A stretch of 5,758 bases of DNA from the NCBI GenBank assembly GCA_023390705.1, contig JAEWCI010000322.1, positions 1 to 5,758 of the forward strand, read 5' to 3'. Of this stretch, positions 1 to 4,868 are shown in pieces. The notes below the pieces were generated by a model that saw nothing but the letters and a program-made list of their open reading frames with translations, was not told the DNA's origin and searched no databases. This DNA is from Pseudomonadota bacterium. Its GTDB lineage: Bacteria > Pseudomonadota > Alphaproteobacteria > Acetobacterales > Acetobacteraceae. Positions within the stretch are counted from its first letter, which is position 1; every line of letters starts with the position of its first letter. Both the position numbers and the translations under genes were made by a program.

Positions 1-180
1 CATCCACAGGGCGACATGCAGCCGGCATGCCAGGAGCCTGCCCTCGGGGCGGCGACGCAACTTGCAAGACCGGAGCGGGCCGCGGCGGCCTTTGGGCGCG
101 ACGACGCCCGATAGGCCTGAGGGCGCGCGACGGCACGGCCGCAACTTGGCTCGCATCCGGGTGCCGCCGGCGCAGCCCCT

Positions 181-348
181 CATCGGCCGTCGCCGGCCGA
201 GCTCAGCGTTGAGTGCCTCAAGGGTCGGCGGCTCGGGCTGTGGCTCGAGCGGGCTGACCAGGATCGGGTGCCGCCGGCGCGGGTCGAGGCGCACGCCCGG
301 ATTGCACGGCATCCCGCGGTCGAGCCGCGCCAGCGCCTCGGCCATCAT
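181..348 (-). pseudogene. Tn3-family transposase (TnpA)-like fragment, opposite strand
   Basis: Read on the minus strand from about 348 leftwards, one open frame gives ALARLDRGMP, then VRLDPRRRHPILVSPLEPQ, then PEPPTLEALNAELGRRRPM. This resembles the central part of Tn3-family TnpA proteins, where a segment of the type 'SPLxPQPEPPNLxxLKAEIxRRWPM' precedes the catalytic half. The likeness fades after RRRPM, so only some 55 codons remain, with no start or stop of their own. The stretch abuts a plus-strand TnpA fragment at about 341-348. In a normal TnpA this piece would lie immediately upstream of that one in the same direction, so the arrangement suggests local inversion or the meeting of two different Tn3 relics. 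The frame also stays open far beyond the similarity, as is common in GC-rich DNA, so chance antisense likeness is possible. The family call comes from memory of the motif, not a search. Confidence 0.38.
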
Positions 349-523
349 CGAGAGCCTGCGTGACGTCGATGCCTGGACCGGCTTCTTCGGCTGCTTCACG
401 CACCGCCGCTCCGGCAGGCCAGTCGAGGACCGCGCCGCGCTGCTCACCTCCGTGCTCACTGACGGCATCAACCTCGGGCTGACCCGCATGTCCGAGACGT
501 GCCGCGGCGTCAGCCTGCGGAAG
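341..523 (+). pseudogene. tnpA: Tn3-family transposase (TnpA) internal fragment
   Basis: The plus frame through 341-523 reads IIESLRDVDAWTGFF, then CFTHRRSGRPVEDRAALLT, then SVLTDGINLGLTRMSETC. This matches the well-conserved TnpA segment of Tn3-family transposons (typical form 'LLxEVDxWTGFxxxFTHLxxGxxxxDRxxLLTxILADGINLGLxxMAExCPG'), part of the DDE catalytic half of a protein of roughly 1,000 residues. Only about 61 codons survive. The expected continuation after GVSLRK (a W-rich 'WxxDWHIREE' stretch) is missing, and the frame runs on into unrelated sequence. There is no start codon, and neither the N-terminal half nor the remaining catalytic segments are visible, so this is a dead relic. 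It lies between a minus-strand TnpA-like fragment and an IS630 element, which marks the area as a graveyard of insertions. Confidence 0.8.
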
Positions 524-524
524 C

Positions 525-675
525 CCGCGTCGCCGGAGGTGGCCAGCACCCTGTCCGCCAGATCCAACTCGTCCCAGCTTCGGCCCGGCTCCTCCAAATC
601 AGAGAGCGCGGCGTGCCAGGGCCGGCCCGTGGAATGCGCGCCGATCGCGCGGGCCTCACCCAGATCCATGCGCGG
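525..675 (-). other. Short unassigned stretch between the Tn3 relic and the IS630 element
   Basis: Tn3 similarity stops at about 523 and the IS630 coding region ends at 698. On the minus strand an ATG at about 675 opens a frame with G/C-ending codons (beginning MDLGEARAIGAH and including SWDELDLADRVLATS) that runs without a stop into the antisense of the Tn3 fragment. No Shine-Dalgarno sequence precedes the ATG, and the same frame is also open upstream of it. I do not recognise the sequence. It may be the cut-off remains of a host gene destroyed by the insertions, or only an open frame of GC-rich DNA. Confidence 0.15.
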
Positions 676-697
676 TCTAAGTGGTTCATCCGGTAAG

Positions 698-1590
698 TTA
701 TGCGGCTTTGGGGAGGAGCGCGATGCCGGGCTGACGGCGCGGGCGATGACGCCGTCGCTGCCCCCAGTGGAAGGGATGCCGGTGGGCGTTCCAGTAGGCC
801 GTCGCCTGCGCAATAGCCTCGGTGACGTCCTCCCAGGTCTCGAAGCGACGCCCGGCGAGAGCCAGCGAGCGCAGCAGCTTCCACCACGGCTCGATGAGAT
901 TGAGGTAGGCGGCGTATTTCGGCTGGAACACCATCTCCCAGCGCGGGTGTGCCAGCATGAAGAGCAGCACGTCAGTGGTGCGGTGGCTGCTCAGGTTGTC
1001 GGCGATGGCGTAGACCCGCTCGACCTCTTGTGGCAGCCAGCCCTCCACCTCCTCGAGGAAGGCCACCCAGTTGGCAGCGCCCCGGCCCGGGTAGGGCCGG
1101 GTGAAGGCGGCGCCAGTGGCAGGACAGAAGGCGCCGAAGACATAGCCCTTGCCGCGCCGGCCGTAGTCGATCTCCTGCCGGGCGCGGCCCGCAGGCGGCG
1201 GTTGTGGGCGAACCAGGTCGCGGCCCGGGTAACTCTTGGCGCTGAGCGGGCCCATCTCGTCCAGGCAGACGACTAGGCTACCCTCGGGCGGTGCGGTGTA
1301 GAGGGTTTCGATCCGCCCCTTTTTTCCGCGAACTCCGGATCCACCCGCGCGCCAAACCAGGTCTCTTGCCGGCGCCAGCGCAGCCCCTCCTTGAGCAGGA
1401 TCTCGTCCATCCGGCTGCGCCGCAGGGCGATACCCTTGTGCTCCTGCAGGTAGGCCGCGAGCCGATCCAACGTCCACGACGCGAACGGCAGACCCAGGCG
1501 CCGTGGGCTGGTCAGTGCCGCGGCGGTCACCGCGGCGACCTCGTCAGCCGAGTAGGTGGCCGGCGCTCCCGCTACATGACCTTGGAAGGC
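698..1590 (-). pseudogene. IS630-family transposase, N-terminally truncated, two overlapping frames
   Basis: This is a DDE transposase that would cut and join the ends of an IS630 element. The upstream frame contains GAPATYSADEVAAVTAAALT and LPFASWTLDRLAAYLQEHKG, typical of the winged-helix part of IS630 proteins, and ends at 1273. The downstream frame carries the catalytic core: Asp at 1259-1261 (VVCLDEMGPLS), Asp at 998-1000 (YAIADNLSSH) and Glu at 890-892 (YLNLIEPWWKLL), with 35 residues between the second Asp and the Glu, as expected. It then ends in the usual family tail (AYWNAHRHPF, later PGIALLPKAA). The frames join at an A6 run (1320-1325), where a -1 shift restores EKKGRIETLY. The upstream frame is open back to a TGA near 1667, but similarity stops at about 1590, so the first helix-turn-helix of a roughly 350-residue protein is missing. 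GTG at 1530 is the only obvious internal start. Probably inactive, although the catalytic triad is intact. Confidence 0.82.
1316..1325 (-). other. A6G4 slippery run joining the two IS630 transposase frames
   Basis: On the minus strand the message reads GCG GAA AAA AGG GGC in the upstream frame. Slipping back one base after GAA AAA gives AAG GGG CGG ATC GAA, which is exactly the conserved family sequence. The A AAA AAG heptamer is the classical -1 frameshift signal of bacterial insertion sequences, and runs of this length also allow transcriptional slippage. A plain one-base deletion in a once continuous gene would look the same. I did not identify a clear stimulatory stem-loop or upstream Shine-Dalgarno-like element. 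Confidence 0.5.
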
Positions 1591-1677
1591 ATCAGCACCA
1601 TCAGCGATACTGGCCCTGCCAGGCTGTCCGCCGTGCCAGCATGACGCTGCGGCCCAGCCCGCGAGAGATCATCGCTC

Positions 1678-2016
1678 CTACACCTTGCGATGGAACACGA
1701 TCTCATCCTGTCCGCGGAGCCTGTCAGGGCATGGCAGGTTCGTCTGCAGTGTGGCGACGCCGATATATGTGGTCCACAGCGGTGCCGCGCCCGCGCCTTC
1801 GCCCATCCATTCGTCAGGATCGCGGTTGCTCTGCTGGGCCAGGCTGCGGCAGATGCGCTCGACATCCAGCATCCAGGCCAAGCAATCGGCACATACCCGC
1901 TGGTCATCGGCCGGAACGGTGAAGCCTGCCTTCCGCCAGCTTTCCCGGCGGGCCTCATTGGGCGGTGGCACGGGCTGGGACCGGCCGCATCGGGTGCAGA
2001 TGAACAGGTTGCTCAT
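1678..2016 (-). CDS. Small CxxC/CxxC protein, possibly zinc-binding, unknown function
   Basis: A 112-residue protein that I do not recognise by name. It begins MSNLFICTRCGRSQP and has two cysteine pairs, C7/C10 (CTRC) and C42/C45 (CADC), separated by 31 residues. This is the spacing style of a zinc-ribbon or rubredoxin-like knuckle, so binding of one zinc ion is inferred. The middle (LAWMLDVERICRSLAQQ) looks helical, and a further Cys (C96) and a charged tail follow. No signal peptide or membrane segment is seen, so it is probably cytoplasmic. The start at 2016 was chosen over an in-frame upstream one at 2121 because TGAGG lies a few bases before it and the conserved-looking part begins there. 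The gene points towards the truncated IS630 element and ends about 90 bases from it. A shadow frame on the opposite strand is open but has no comparable features. Confidence 0.6.
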   Translation of the reverse strand: MSNLFICTRCGRSQPVPPPNEARRESWRKAGFTVPADDQRVCADCLAWMLDVERICRSLAQQSNRDPDEWMGEGAGAAPLWTTYIGVATLQTNLPCPDRLRGQDEIVFHRKV

Positions 2017-2483
2017 GGGCGCCTCATCAGGTCGTTCTGTCCAGGGGCGCAAACGCGGCAGGATACGCCACTGATGCTTGCGTTGACGCAGCAAGTCCTG
2101 CCGCTGGGGTCCTTTGCGCAACCGCCGGCAGCCGACAGGCAGGGAATGCGTTCAATAGGAGCATGGCATCCCCCAGCCATGCGAAGAGCGACTGTCGCTT
2201 GAGGGCGCCGCTAGCCGTCTCCCGGTCAGCGGCGCTGCTGCTTCCTTGCACCACGCGCGGGCTTTCGGGCGCCGTGTACCGGGCCCATGGGTAGGCATGG
2301 GTCCATGGCGGAAAGGATGGAGCTTGCCGCTGGCGGCAACCGGGGGATGTGCGGAATGAGCTGAAAGGGGGTGGCTCCGGCGACCATCGCAATCACCAAC
2401 TGGCGCCACGGCCGGCGAGCGTTCACGGGACCCCCGAGCTGGACTTGCACCAGCCAGGCAACGCAGGACCGCTTCCTGCCACG

Positions 2484-2514
2484 GCCAGGGGTGCCCACTG
2501 GCGGAACTTTTTTT
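2484..2514 (+). terminator. Weak hairpin followed by T7
   Basis: GCCAG at 2484-2488 pairs with CTGGC at 2498-2502, and the inner GG/CC can extend the stem around a GTGC loop with one bulged A. Five bases later comes a run of seven T (2508-2514). This resembles an intrinsic terminator for plus-strand transcription, but the stem is short and the T run does not follow it directly. No plus-strand gene clearly ends here, so the role is uncertain. Confidence 0.2.
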
Positions 2515-2575
2515 GGTGGCCCCACGCGACAGCCGGCGCTTATGGTGCTGTGCCGGGCAGACATCAAAAAAGATC

Positions 2576-2581
2576 AGGAGG
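2576..2581 (+). promoter_or_regulatory. Strong Shine-Dalgarno sequence (AGGAGG)
   Basis: A perfect AGGAGG lies four bases before the ATG at 2586, within a locally A-rich stretch. It is the best ribosome binding site in the window and is the main reason for placing the small membrane protein start at 2586, even though that frame meets a TGA after 15 codons. Confidence 0.6.
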
Positions 2582-2585
2582 CTCC

Positions 2586-2810
2586 ATGCGTGCGCGTGTA
2601 TCCGCCAGCATCAACGAAAACTTATGGCTATGAATAGGAATATTCTCCGTGGCAACGGCTGTTTTCGGTTTCCTCCGCTATACCTACGGCAAGGGATCCC
2701 ACTGGGGTGATCTTGTTGCGCTCTGCGGTGCGATTACCGGTGGCTTGATCATGATGAAAAGCCAGGAAGGTGTCGTCCCTCTTGTCGTTGATGAGGGGAA
2801 CGAGGCTTAG
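2586..2810 (+). pseudogene. Small two-helix membrane protein interrupted by an in-frame TGA at codon 16
   Basis: From the ATG at 2586 the frame reads MRARVSASINENLWL, meets TGA at 2631-2633, and continues in the same frame as IGIFSVATAVFGFLRYTYG, then WGDLVALCGAITGGLIMM and a charged tail ending at TAG 2808-2810. If the TGA is read as Trp (TGG), the 74-residue product has a clean first membrane helix at about residues 13-31 and a second at about 42-57, joined by a short basic/aromatic loop. That regular design, together with the perfect Shine-Dalgarno sequence, suggests a real gene struck by a G-to-A change. Alternatives are UGA readthrough, or a new start at GTG 2649 (AGGA nine bases upstream) giving 53 residues that keep only part of the first helix. 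Codons such as TTA, CTT, GTT and ATT are more A/T-rich than in the neighbours, hinting at foreign origin. I do not recognise the family; a holin-like or toxin-like peptide is only a guess. Confidence 0.5.
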
Positions 2811-2816
2811 CGGAAC

Positions 2817-2861
2817 GGCGGAAGGGGCCGTTTGCCACTTGCCATCCGGTTACCTTCCGCC
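2817..2861. repeat. 9-bp perfect inverted repeat after the small membrane protein gene
   Basis: GGCGGAAGG (2817-2825) and CCTTCCGCC (2853-2861) are exact inverted copies separated by 27 bases. The first arm begins seven bases after the stop codon at 2810. The position suits a transcription-ending or mRNA-protecting stem-loop, but the loop is long and no T run follows. Confidence 0.35.
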
Positions 2862-2965
2862 CCTGCGGCCCATCGCCTGCGGGCGCGAGGATGGTTTCGC
2901 TTCCTGTCCCGCCGGAAAGCAGGGCTGCCCGGGCCGGGTGCCCGGGGCTGGCCGTGGCCAAGCCA

Positions 2966-2993
2966 TCAACCGCCAACCGCCAACCGCCAACCG
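2966..2993. repeat. Four tandem copies of a 7-bp unit ([T/C]CAACCG)
   Basis: TCAACCG followed by three exact CCAACCG units. Read on the minus strand it is a run of GG pairs spaced by TT and GC (GGTTGGCGGTTGGCGGTTGG), a form that could fold into a two-layer G-quadruplex. Short perfect units of this kind can change copy number by slippage. It lies about 230 bases upstream of the nuclease start codon. Confidence 0.75.
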
Positions 2994-3214
2994 CAAGGCA
3001 CGTTGCCAGGATTGATTCCTGGGCGCGCCGACGACGCCGTGGCGTCATGAAGGGTATGCGCAGGGGCGGTGTTGGGGCCGGCGTGGGCTTCTCGGATCAG
3101 GAAGCGGCTGATGGTCCAGAATCGGCATTCGCCTTCTGCAACCATACGGCGCGAATGCTGCTCTCGGTGAGCGGGTTGGCGCATCCGTCCCAGCCCACGG
3201 CGCAACTGCGGTGC

Positions 3215-3220
3215 GGGAGG
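3215..3220 (+). promoter_or_regulatory. Ribosome binding site of the nuclease gene
   Basis: GGGAGG lies six bases before the ATG at 3227, within a purine run GGGAGGGAGG. This decides the start over the many upstream in-frame starts, which would put a long pattern-poor stretch in front of the signal peptide. Confidence 0.6.
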
Positions 3221-3226
3221 GAGGCG

Positions 3227-3736
3227 ATGCAGCTACCTCGAATGGCTCGGGCCTGGACAGGGCAATGCATGGTCGTGGCGCTGGTGATGCTGGCTGCCTT
3301 GCCAGTCATGGCCGCCGAGATCACGGGGCGTGTCGTGCGCATCACCGACGGGGATACCCTGACGGTACTGAATCCCGCGAAGCGCCAGATCAGGGTGCGC
3401 CTCGCCGAGATCGACACGCCGGAGGCCCGCCAGCCCTATGGCCAGCGCGCCCGGCAGACGCTCTCGAATCTGACATTCGGCAGGGTTGTCCGCGTCACCA
3501 TTCAGGATACGGACCGCTACGGCCGCACGGTCGGCCGCGTCCATGCCGGCACCGTGGACGTGAATGCCGAGATGGTCCGCCGAGGCGCGGCCTGGGTTTA
3601 CCGGCAGCATAGCGAAGATCCTGCTCTGCTGCGCCTGGAGGAAGAAGCCCGCCAGGCACGTCGTGGCCTTTGGGCGCTACCGGAGGCGGAGCGCACACCT
3701 CCATGGGAATGGCGCGCCACCGGTCGCAACAGGTGA
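3227..3736 (+). CDS. Exported thermonuclease (staphylococcal nuclease family)
   Basis: A 169-residue calcium-dependent nuclease that would cut DNA or RNA outside the cytoplasm. Residues 1-30 form a signal peptide: basic start, hydrophobic MVVALVMLAALPVMA, and a likely cleavage at VMA/A. The SNase domain follows: ITDGDTL (D41, D43), RVRLAEIDTPEAR with R58, D63 and E66 matching Arg35, Asp40 and Glu43 of the Staphylococcus enzyme, then DRYGRTVGRV with R100 matching Arg87. All catalytic positions seem present, so it should be active. The helix EEEARQARRGLWA and the closing PPWEWR are also family-typical. The length is normal for a one-domain secreted member. It stands alone: the gene before it is far away, and no partner gene follows. 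The likely role is scavenging nucleotides or removing extracellular DNA; similar genes are also found on plasmids and near mobile DNA. Confidence 0.93.
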   Translation: MQLPRMARAWTGQCMVVALVMLAALPVMAAEITGRVVRITDGDTLTVLNPAKRQIRVRLAEIDTPEARQPYGQRARQTLSNLTFGRVVRVTIQDTDRYGRTVGRVHAGTVDVNAEMVRRGAAWVYRQHSEDPALLRLEEEARQARRGLWALPEAERTPPWEWRATGRNR

Positions 3737-4224
3737 GGCGATGACCTGGAACCGCCAGGTGATGGGACCCGACGGTGACGCAATCCGCCCGGACAGCAGT
3801 GAGGTCGTCGCATGCGCCAGGGAAGGGGATCACTCCGTCCAGCGTGATGCGGGGCGGGACCCGCTCGAAGCCGCCCCTGGCGGCGAGATATGGAAAGGCG
3901 GCCAGCGGAGCGCCGTCTTTCACGGAGAAGGCAGTTCAGGCACGACATCGCCGGCGATCTCGCCCGTTGGAAAGGATCAACGCTTCCCTGTCCACAGGCC
4001 TGCTGATCCTGGCGACCATCCCGGAAATACCGGAAGCGGCGCGGCGATCACCTTGAGCGATGACGCCAACCGCCGAAAGGCGCGCCGCATCCGGCCGCCC
4101 CGGAACCGTGGGAAACTGCCGGTGGGTTGCCCAAGCAGCGGCTTTCGCCCGGATCGGCCGGCCGGCTGTTGCGTTCCCTCCTGGCAGGGCCGTCGCCCCA
4201 CGGCCCCCGCAAGGGAGGTGTCCC
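3737..4224. other. 488-base stretch with no secure gene
   Basis: Frames are open on both strands, none with a recognised domain. An ATG at 3741 lies four bases after the nuclease stop with AGGTGAGG in front, but its frame would run past the start of the next gene and has little protein pattern. A 93-codon frame at 3775-4056 looks somewhat better. The end of the stretch is the leader of the 4225 gene. No terminator with a T run was found after the nuclease. Confidence 0.4.
3775..4056 (+). CDS. Doubtful small basic protein, unknown
   Basis: A 93-codon frame beginning with GTG, without a clear Shine-Dalgarno sequence. Its middle and end look more protein-like than the competing frames here: TRSKPPLAARYGKAASGAPS, then ERINASLSTGLLILATIP and EIPEAARRSP, with a basic first half and one hydrophobic stretch too short to be a sure membrane helix. 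Third codon positions are roughly three-quarters G/C, only slightly below what a real gene would show here. The minus strand over part of the same bases (3923 leftwards) is similarly open, so this may be chance. I know of no family for it. Confidence 0.22.
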   Translation: MTQSARTAVRSSHAPGKGITPSSVMRGGTRSKPPLAARYGKAASGAPSFTEKAVQARHRRRSRPLERINASLSTGLLILATIPEIPEAARRSP

Positions 4225-4560
4225 ATGTATCTCGCCCGCTTTTCCTATGATCTGCTGCCGGTCAACCGCGATCGGGCGATAGAACTCATCAGGCGCGAGG
4301 TGGCCAGCGCCCGGCGCACGGGCCTGAACGCCCGTCTTCTCGTACCGCTCACGCGGGGCGATGGTGGTGCGGCCATGCAGTTCGAAGTGGAATTGACAAG
4401 CCTCGACCAGCTTGAGGAGTTGCGGCACGGCAGCGGCGGCCGAGGCGAAGACACCCGCCAGTGGATGCAGGCCTTCAGCGAGATTCTCCTGAGGCCGCCG
4501 GGCGTCGAGATCCTTCGCGTGATGGAGGCCGGCGCGGAGTCCGGCAGCGGCGCAGGATGA
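4225..4560 (+). CDS. Small protein of likely dimeric alpha/beta-barrel (ferredoxin-like) fold
   Basis: A 111-residue protein without signal peptide or membrane segment. The order of predicted elements is strand (MYLARFSYDL), amphipathic helix (NRDRAIELIRREVASARRTG), strand (ARLLVPLT), strand (AAMQFEVELTS), helix (LDQLEELRHG), helix (TRQWMQAFSEIL) and a last strand (GVEILRV). This layout is that of dimeric alpha/beta-barrel proteins such as the NIPSNAP and antibiotic-biosynthesis-monooxygenase-like families. The fold is an inference from pattern; no catalytic residue is evident and no function is proposed. The start is well supported: GGGAGGTG at 4213-4220 lies four bases before the ATG, and the protein pattern begins right there. 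It is probably transcribed alone and converges with the large minus-strand gene that ends at 4869. Confidence 0.8.
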   Translation: MYLARFSYDLLPVNRDRAIELIRREVASARRTGLNARLLVPLTRGDGGAAMQFEVELTSLDQLEELRHGSGGRGEDTRQWMQAFSEILLRPPGVEILRVMEAGAESGSGAG

Positions 4561-4868
4561 CTGTCGGGAGCTGACCGACCTTCCAGGACCTGGTTCCATC
4601 AGCCCGCTGGCACAACCCTCCAGTCCTGCGGCCGGCGGTTGTCCGTGACGCTCGGGTCGTGCCCTGGACCGGCAATGCGTGAGTCGCACGAATGCCGCCG
4701 CTTATGCGAGGTCACGCGGCCGCATTCGGGAGGCTCTCCAGCCGACCAGGGATGCCCAGGCCCAATGATCAGGCGCAGTCGCTCCGTATCCGGCGGAATG
4801 GCGCGGCCACCGGCCGGCGCCGTCCCATGCGGGTCTGGCCCCCTCGCACGGAGGGGGCCAGGGCGGCG
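4561..4868. other. Gap between two convergent genes
   Basis: This 308-base gap separates the 3' ends of the 4225 gene and the secreted-protein gene. Apart from the strong hairpin at its right edge I see no gene, repeat or recognised site in it, and no clear terminator for the plus-strand gene. Confidence 0.45.
4836..4860 (-). terminator. Perfect 10-bp hairpin just past the secreted-protein stop
   Basis: TGGCCCCCTC (4836-4845) and GAGGGGGCCA (4851-4860) pair perfectly around a five-base loop, eight bases beyond the stop codon of the minus-strand gene. The stem is very GC-rich and stable. No T run follows on the minus strand, so it is either a T-less terminator or an RNA 3'-end stabiliser. It could also serve the opposing plus-strand transcript. 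Confidence 0.6.

Larger units (their letters stand above)
678..1600 (-). mobile_element. IS630-family insertion sequence, truncated at its transposase 5' end
   Basis: The segment holds an IS630-family transposase lacking its N-terminal region. Elements of this family insert at TA dinucleotides; a TA at 678-679, just beyond the transposase 3' end, is a reasonable candidate for the left boundary, followed by AGTGGTTCATCCGG. I could not find an inverted copy of that sequence (GGATGAACCAC) on the right side up to about 2400, which fits loss of the other end together with the N-terminal coding part. The right boundary is given only as the limit of recognisable transposase sequence. The element lies next to Tn3 relics on one side and a small zinc-ribbon-like gene on the other. 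Confidence 0.6.
2017..2585. other. 569-base stretch with no convincing gene
   Basis: Several frames are open on both strands, as expected at this GC content, but none has a good ribosome binding site together with a recognisable protein pattern. The first part (2017 to about 2150) should hold the leader and promoter of the minus-strand small protein; I could not fix a -35/-10 pair. A weak hairpin followed by seven T lies at 2484-2514. The last 20 bases are A-rich and hold the strong Shine-Dalgarno sequence of the small membrane protein gene. Decayed gene remnants cannot be excluded. Confidence 0.4.
2811..3226. other. Long non-coding gap before the nuclease gene
   Basis: The 416 bases between the small membrane protein gene and the nuclease hold a 9-bp inverted repeat near the start, several CCCGGG palindromes at about 2926-2946, and the 7-bp tandem repeats at 2966-2993. 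The nuclease frame is open upstream through much of this gap, but its sequence there is low in pattern and the good ribosome binding site lies at the downstream ATG. The nuclease promoter must lie in this gap or further left; I could not point to it. Confidence 0.4.

Noticed and set aside
62..1276. 404-codon open frame on the plus strand
   Set aside because: Its second half is antisense to the IS630 catalytic core; only the 341-523 part is a real protein relic (Tn3 TnpA). The rest has no protein pattern.
1690..2202. 170-codon plus-strand frame opposite the CxxC gene
   Set aside because: It mirrors the minus-strand gene, lacks a ribosome binding site and has no recognisable motif; the minus-strand frame has the paired cysteines and a Shine-Dalgarno sequence.
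2152..2567. Overlapping minus-strand frames in the gap
   Set aside because: Two competing frames, both low in pattern and rich in Pro/Arg/Ala, without ribosome binding sites; typical of non-coding GC-rich DNA.
2349..2633. Longer plus-strand frame running into the membrane-peptide start
   Set aside because: The part before 2586 has no protein pattern, and the strong AGGAGG at 2576 marks 2586 as the start.
2586..2810. A genetic code with UGA read as tryptophan
   Set aside because: The nuclease and the genes ending at 4560 and 4869 all use TGA as a normal stop, so genome-wide recoding is excluded; only local readthrough remains possible.
2966..2993. CRISPR-like repeats
   Set aside because: The units are 7 bp and directly joined, with no spacers.
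3564..4250. 228-codon plus-strand frame overlapping the nuclease end and the 4225 gene start
   Set aside because: It overlaps two better-supported genes, and its free part has no motif.
4048..4689. 213-codon minus-strand frame
   Set aside because: It is antisense to the 4225-4560 gene, which has the better ribosome binding site and a coherent fold pattern.
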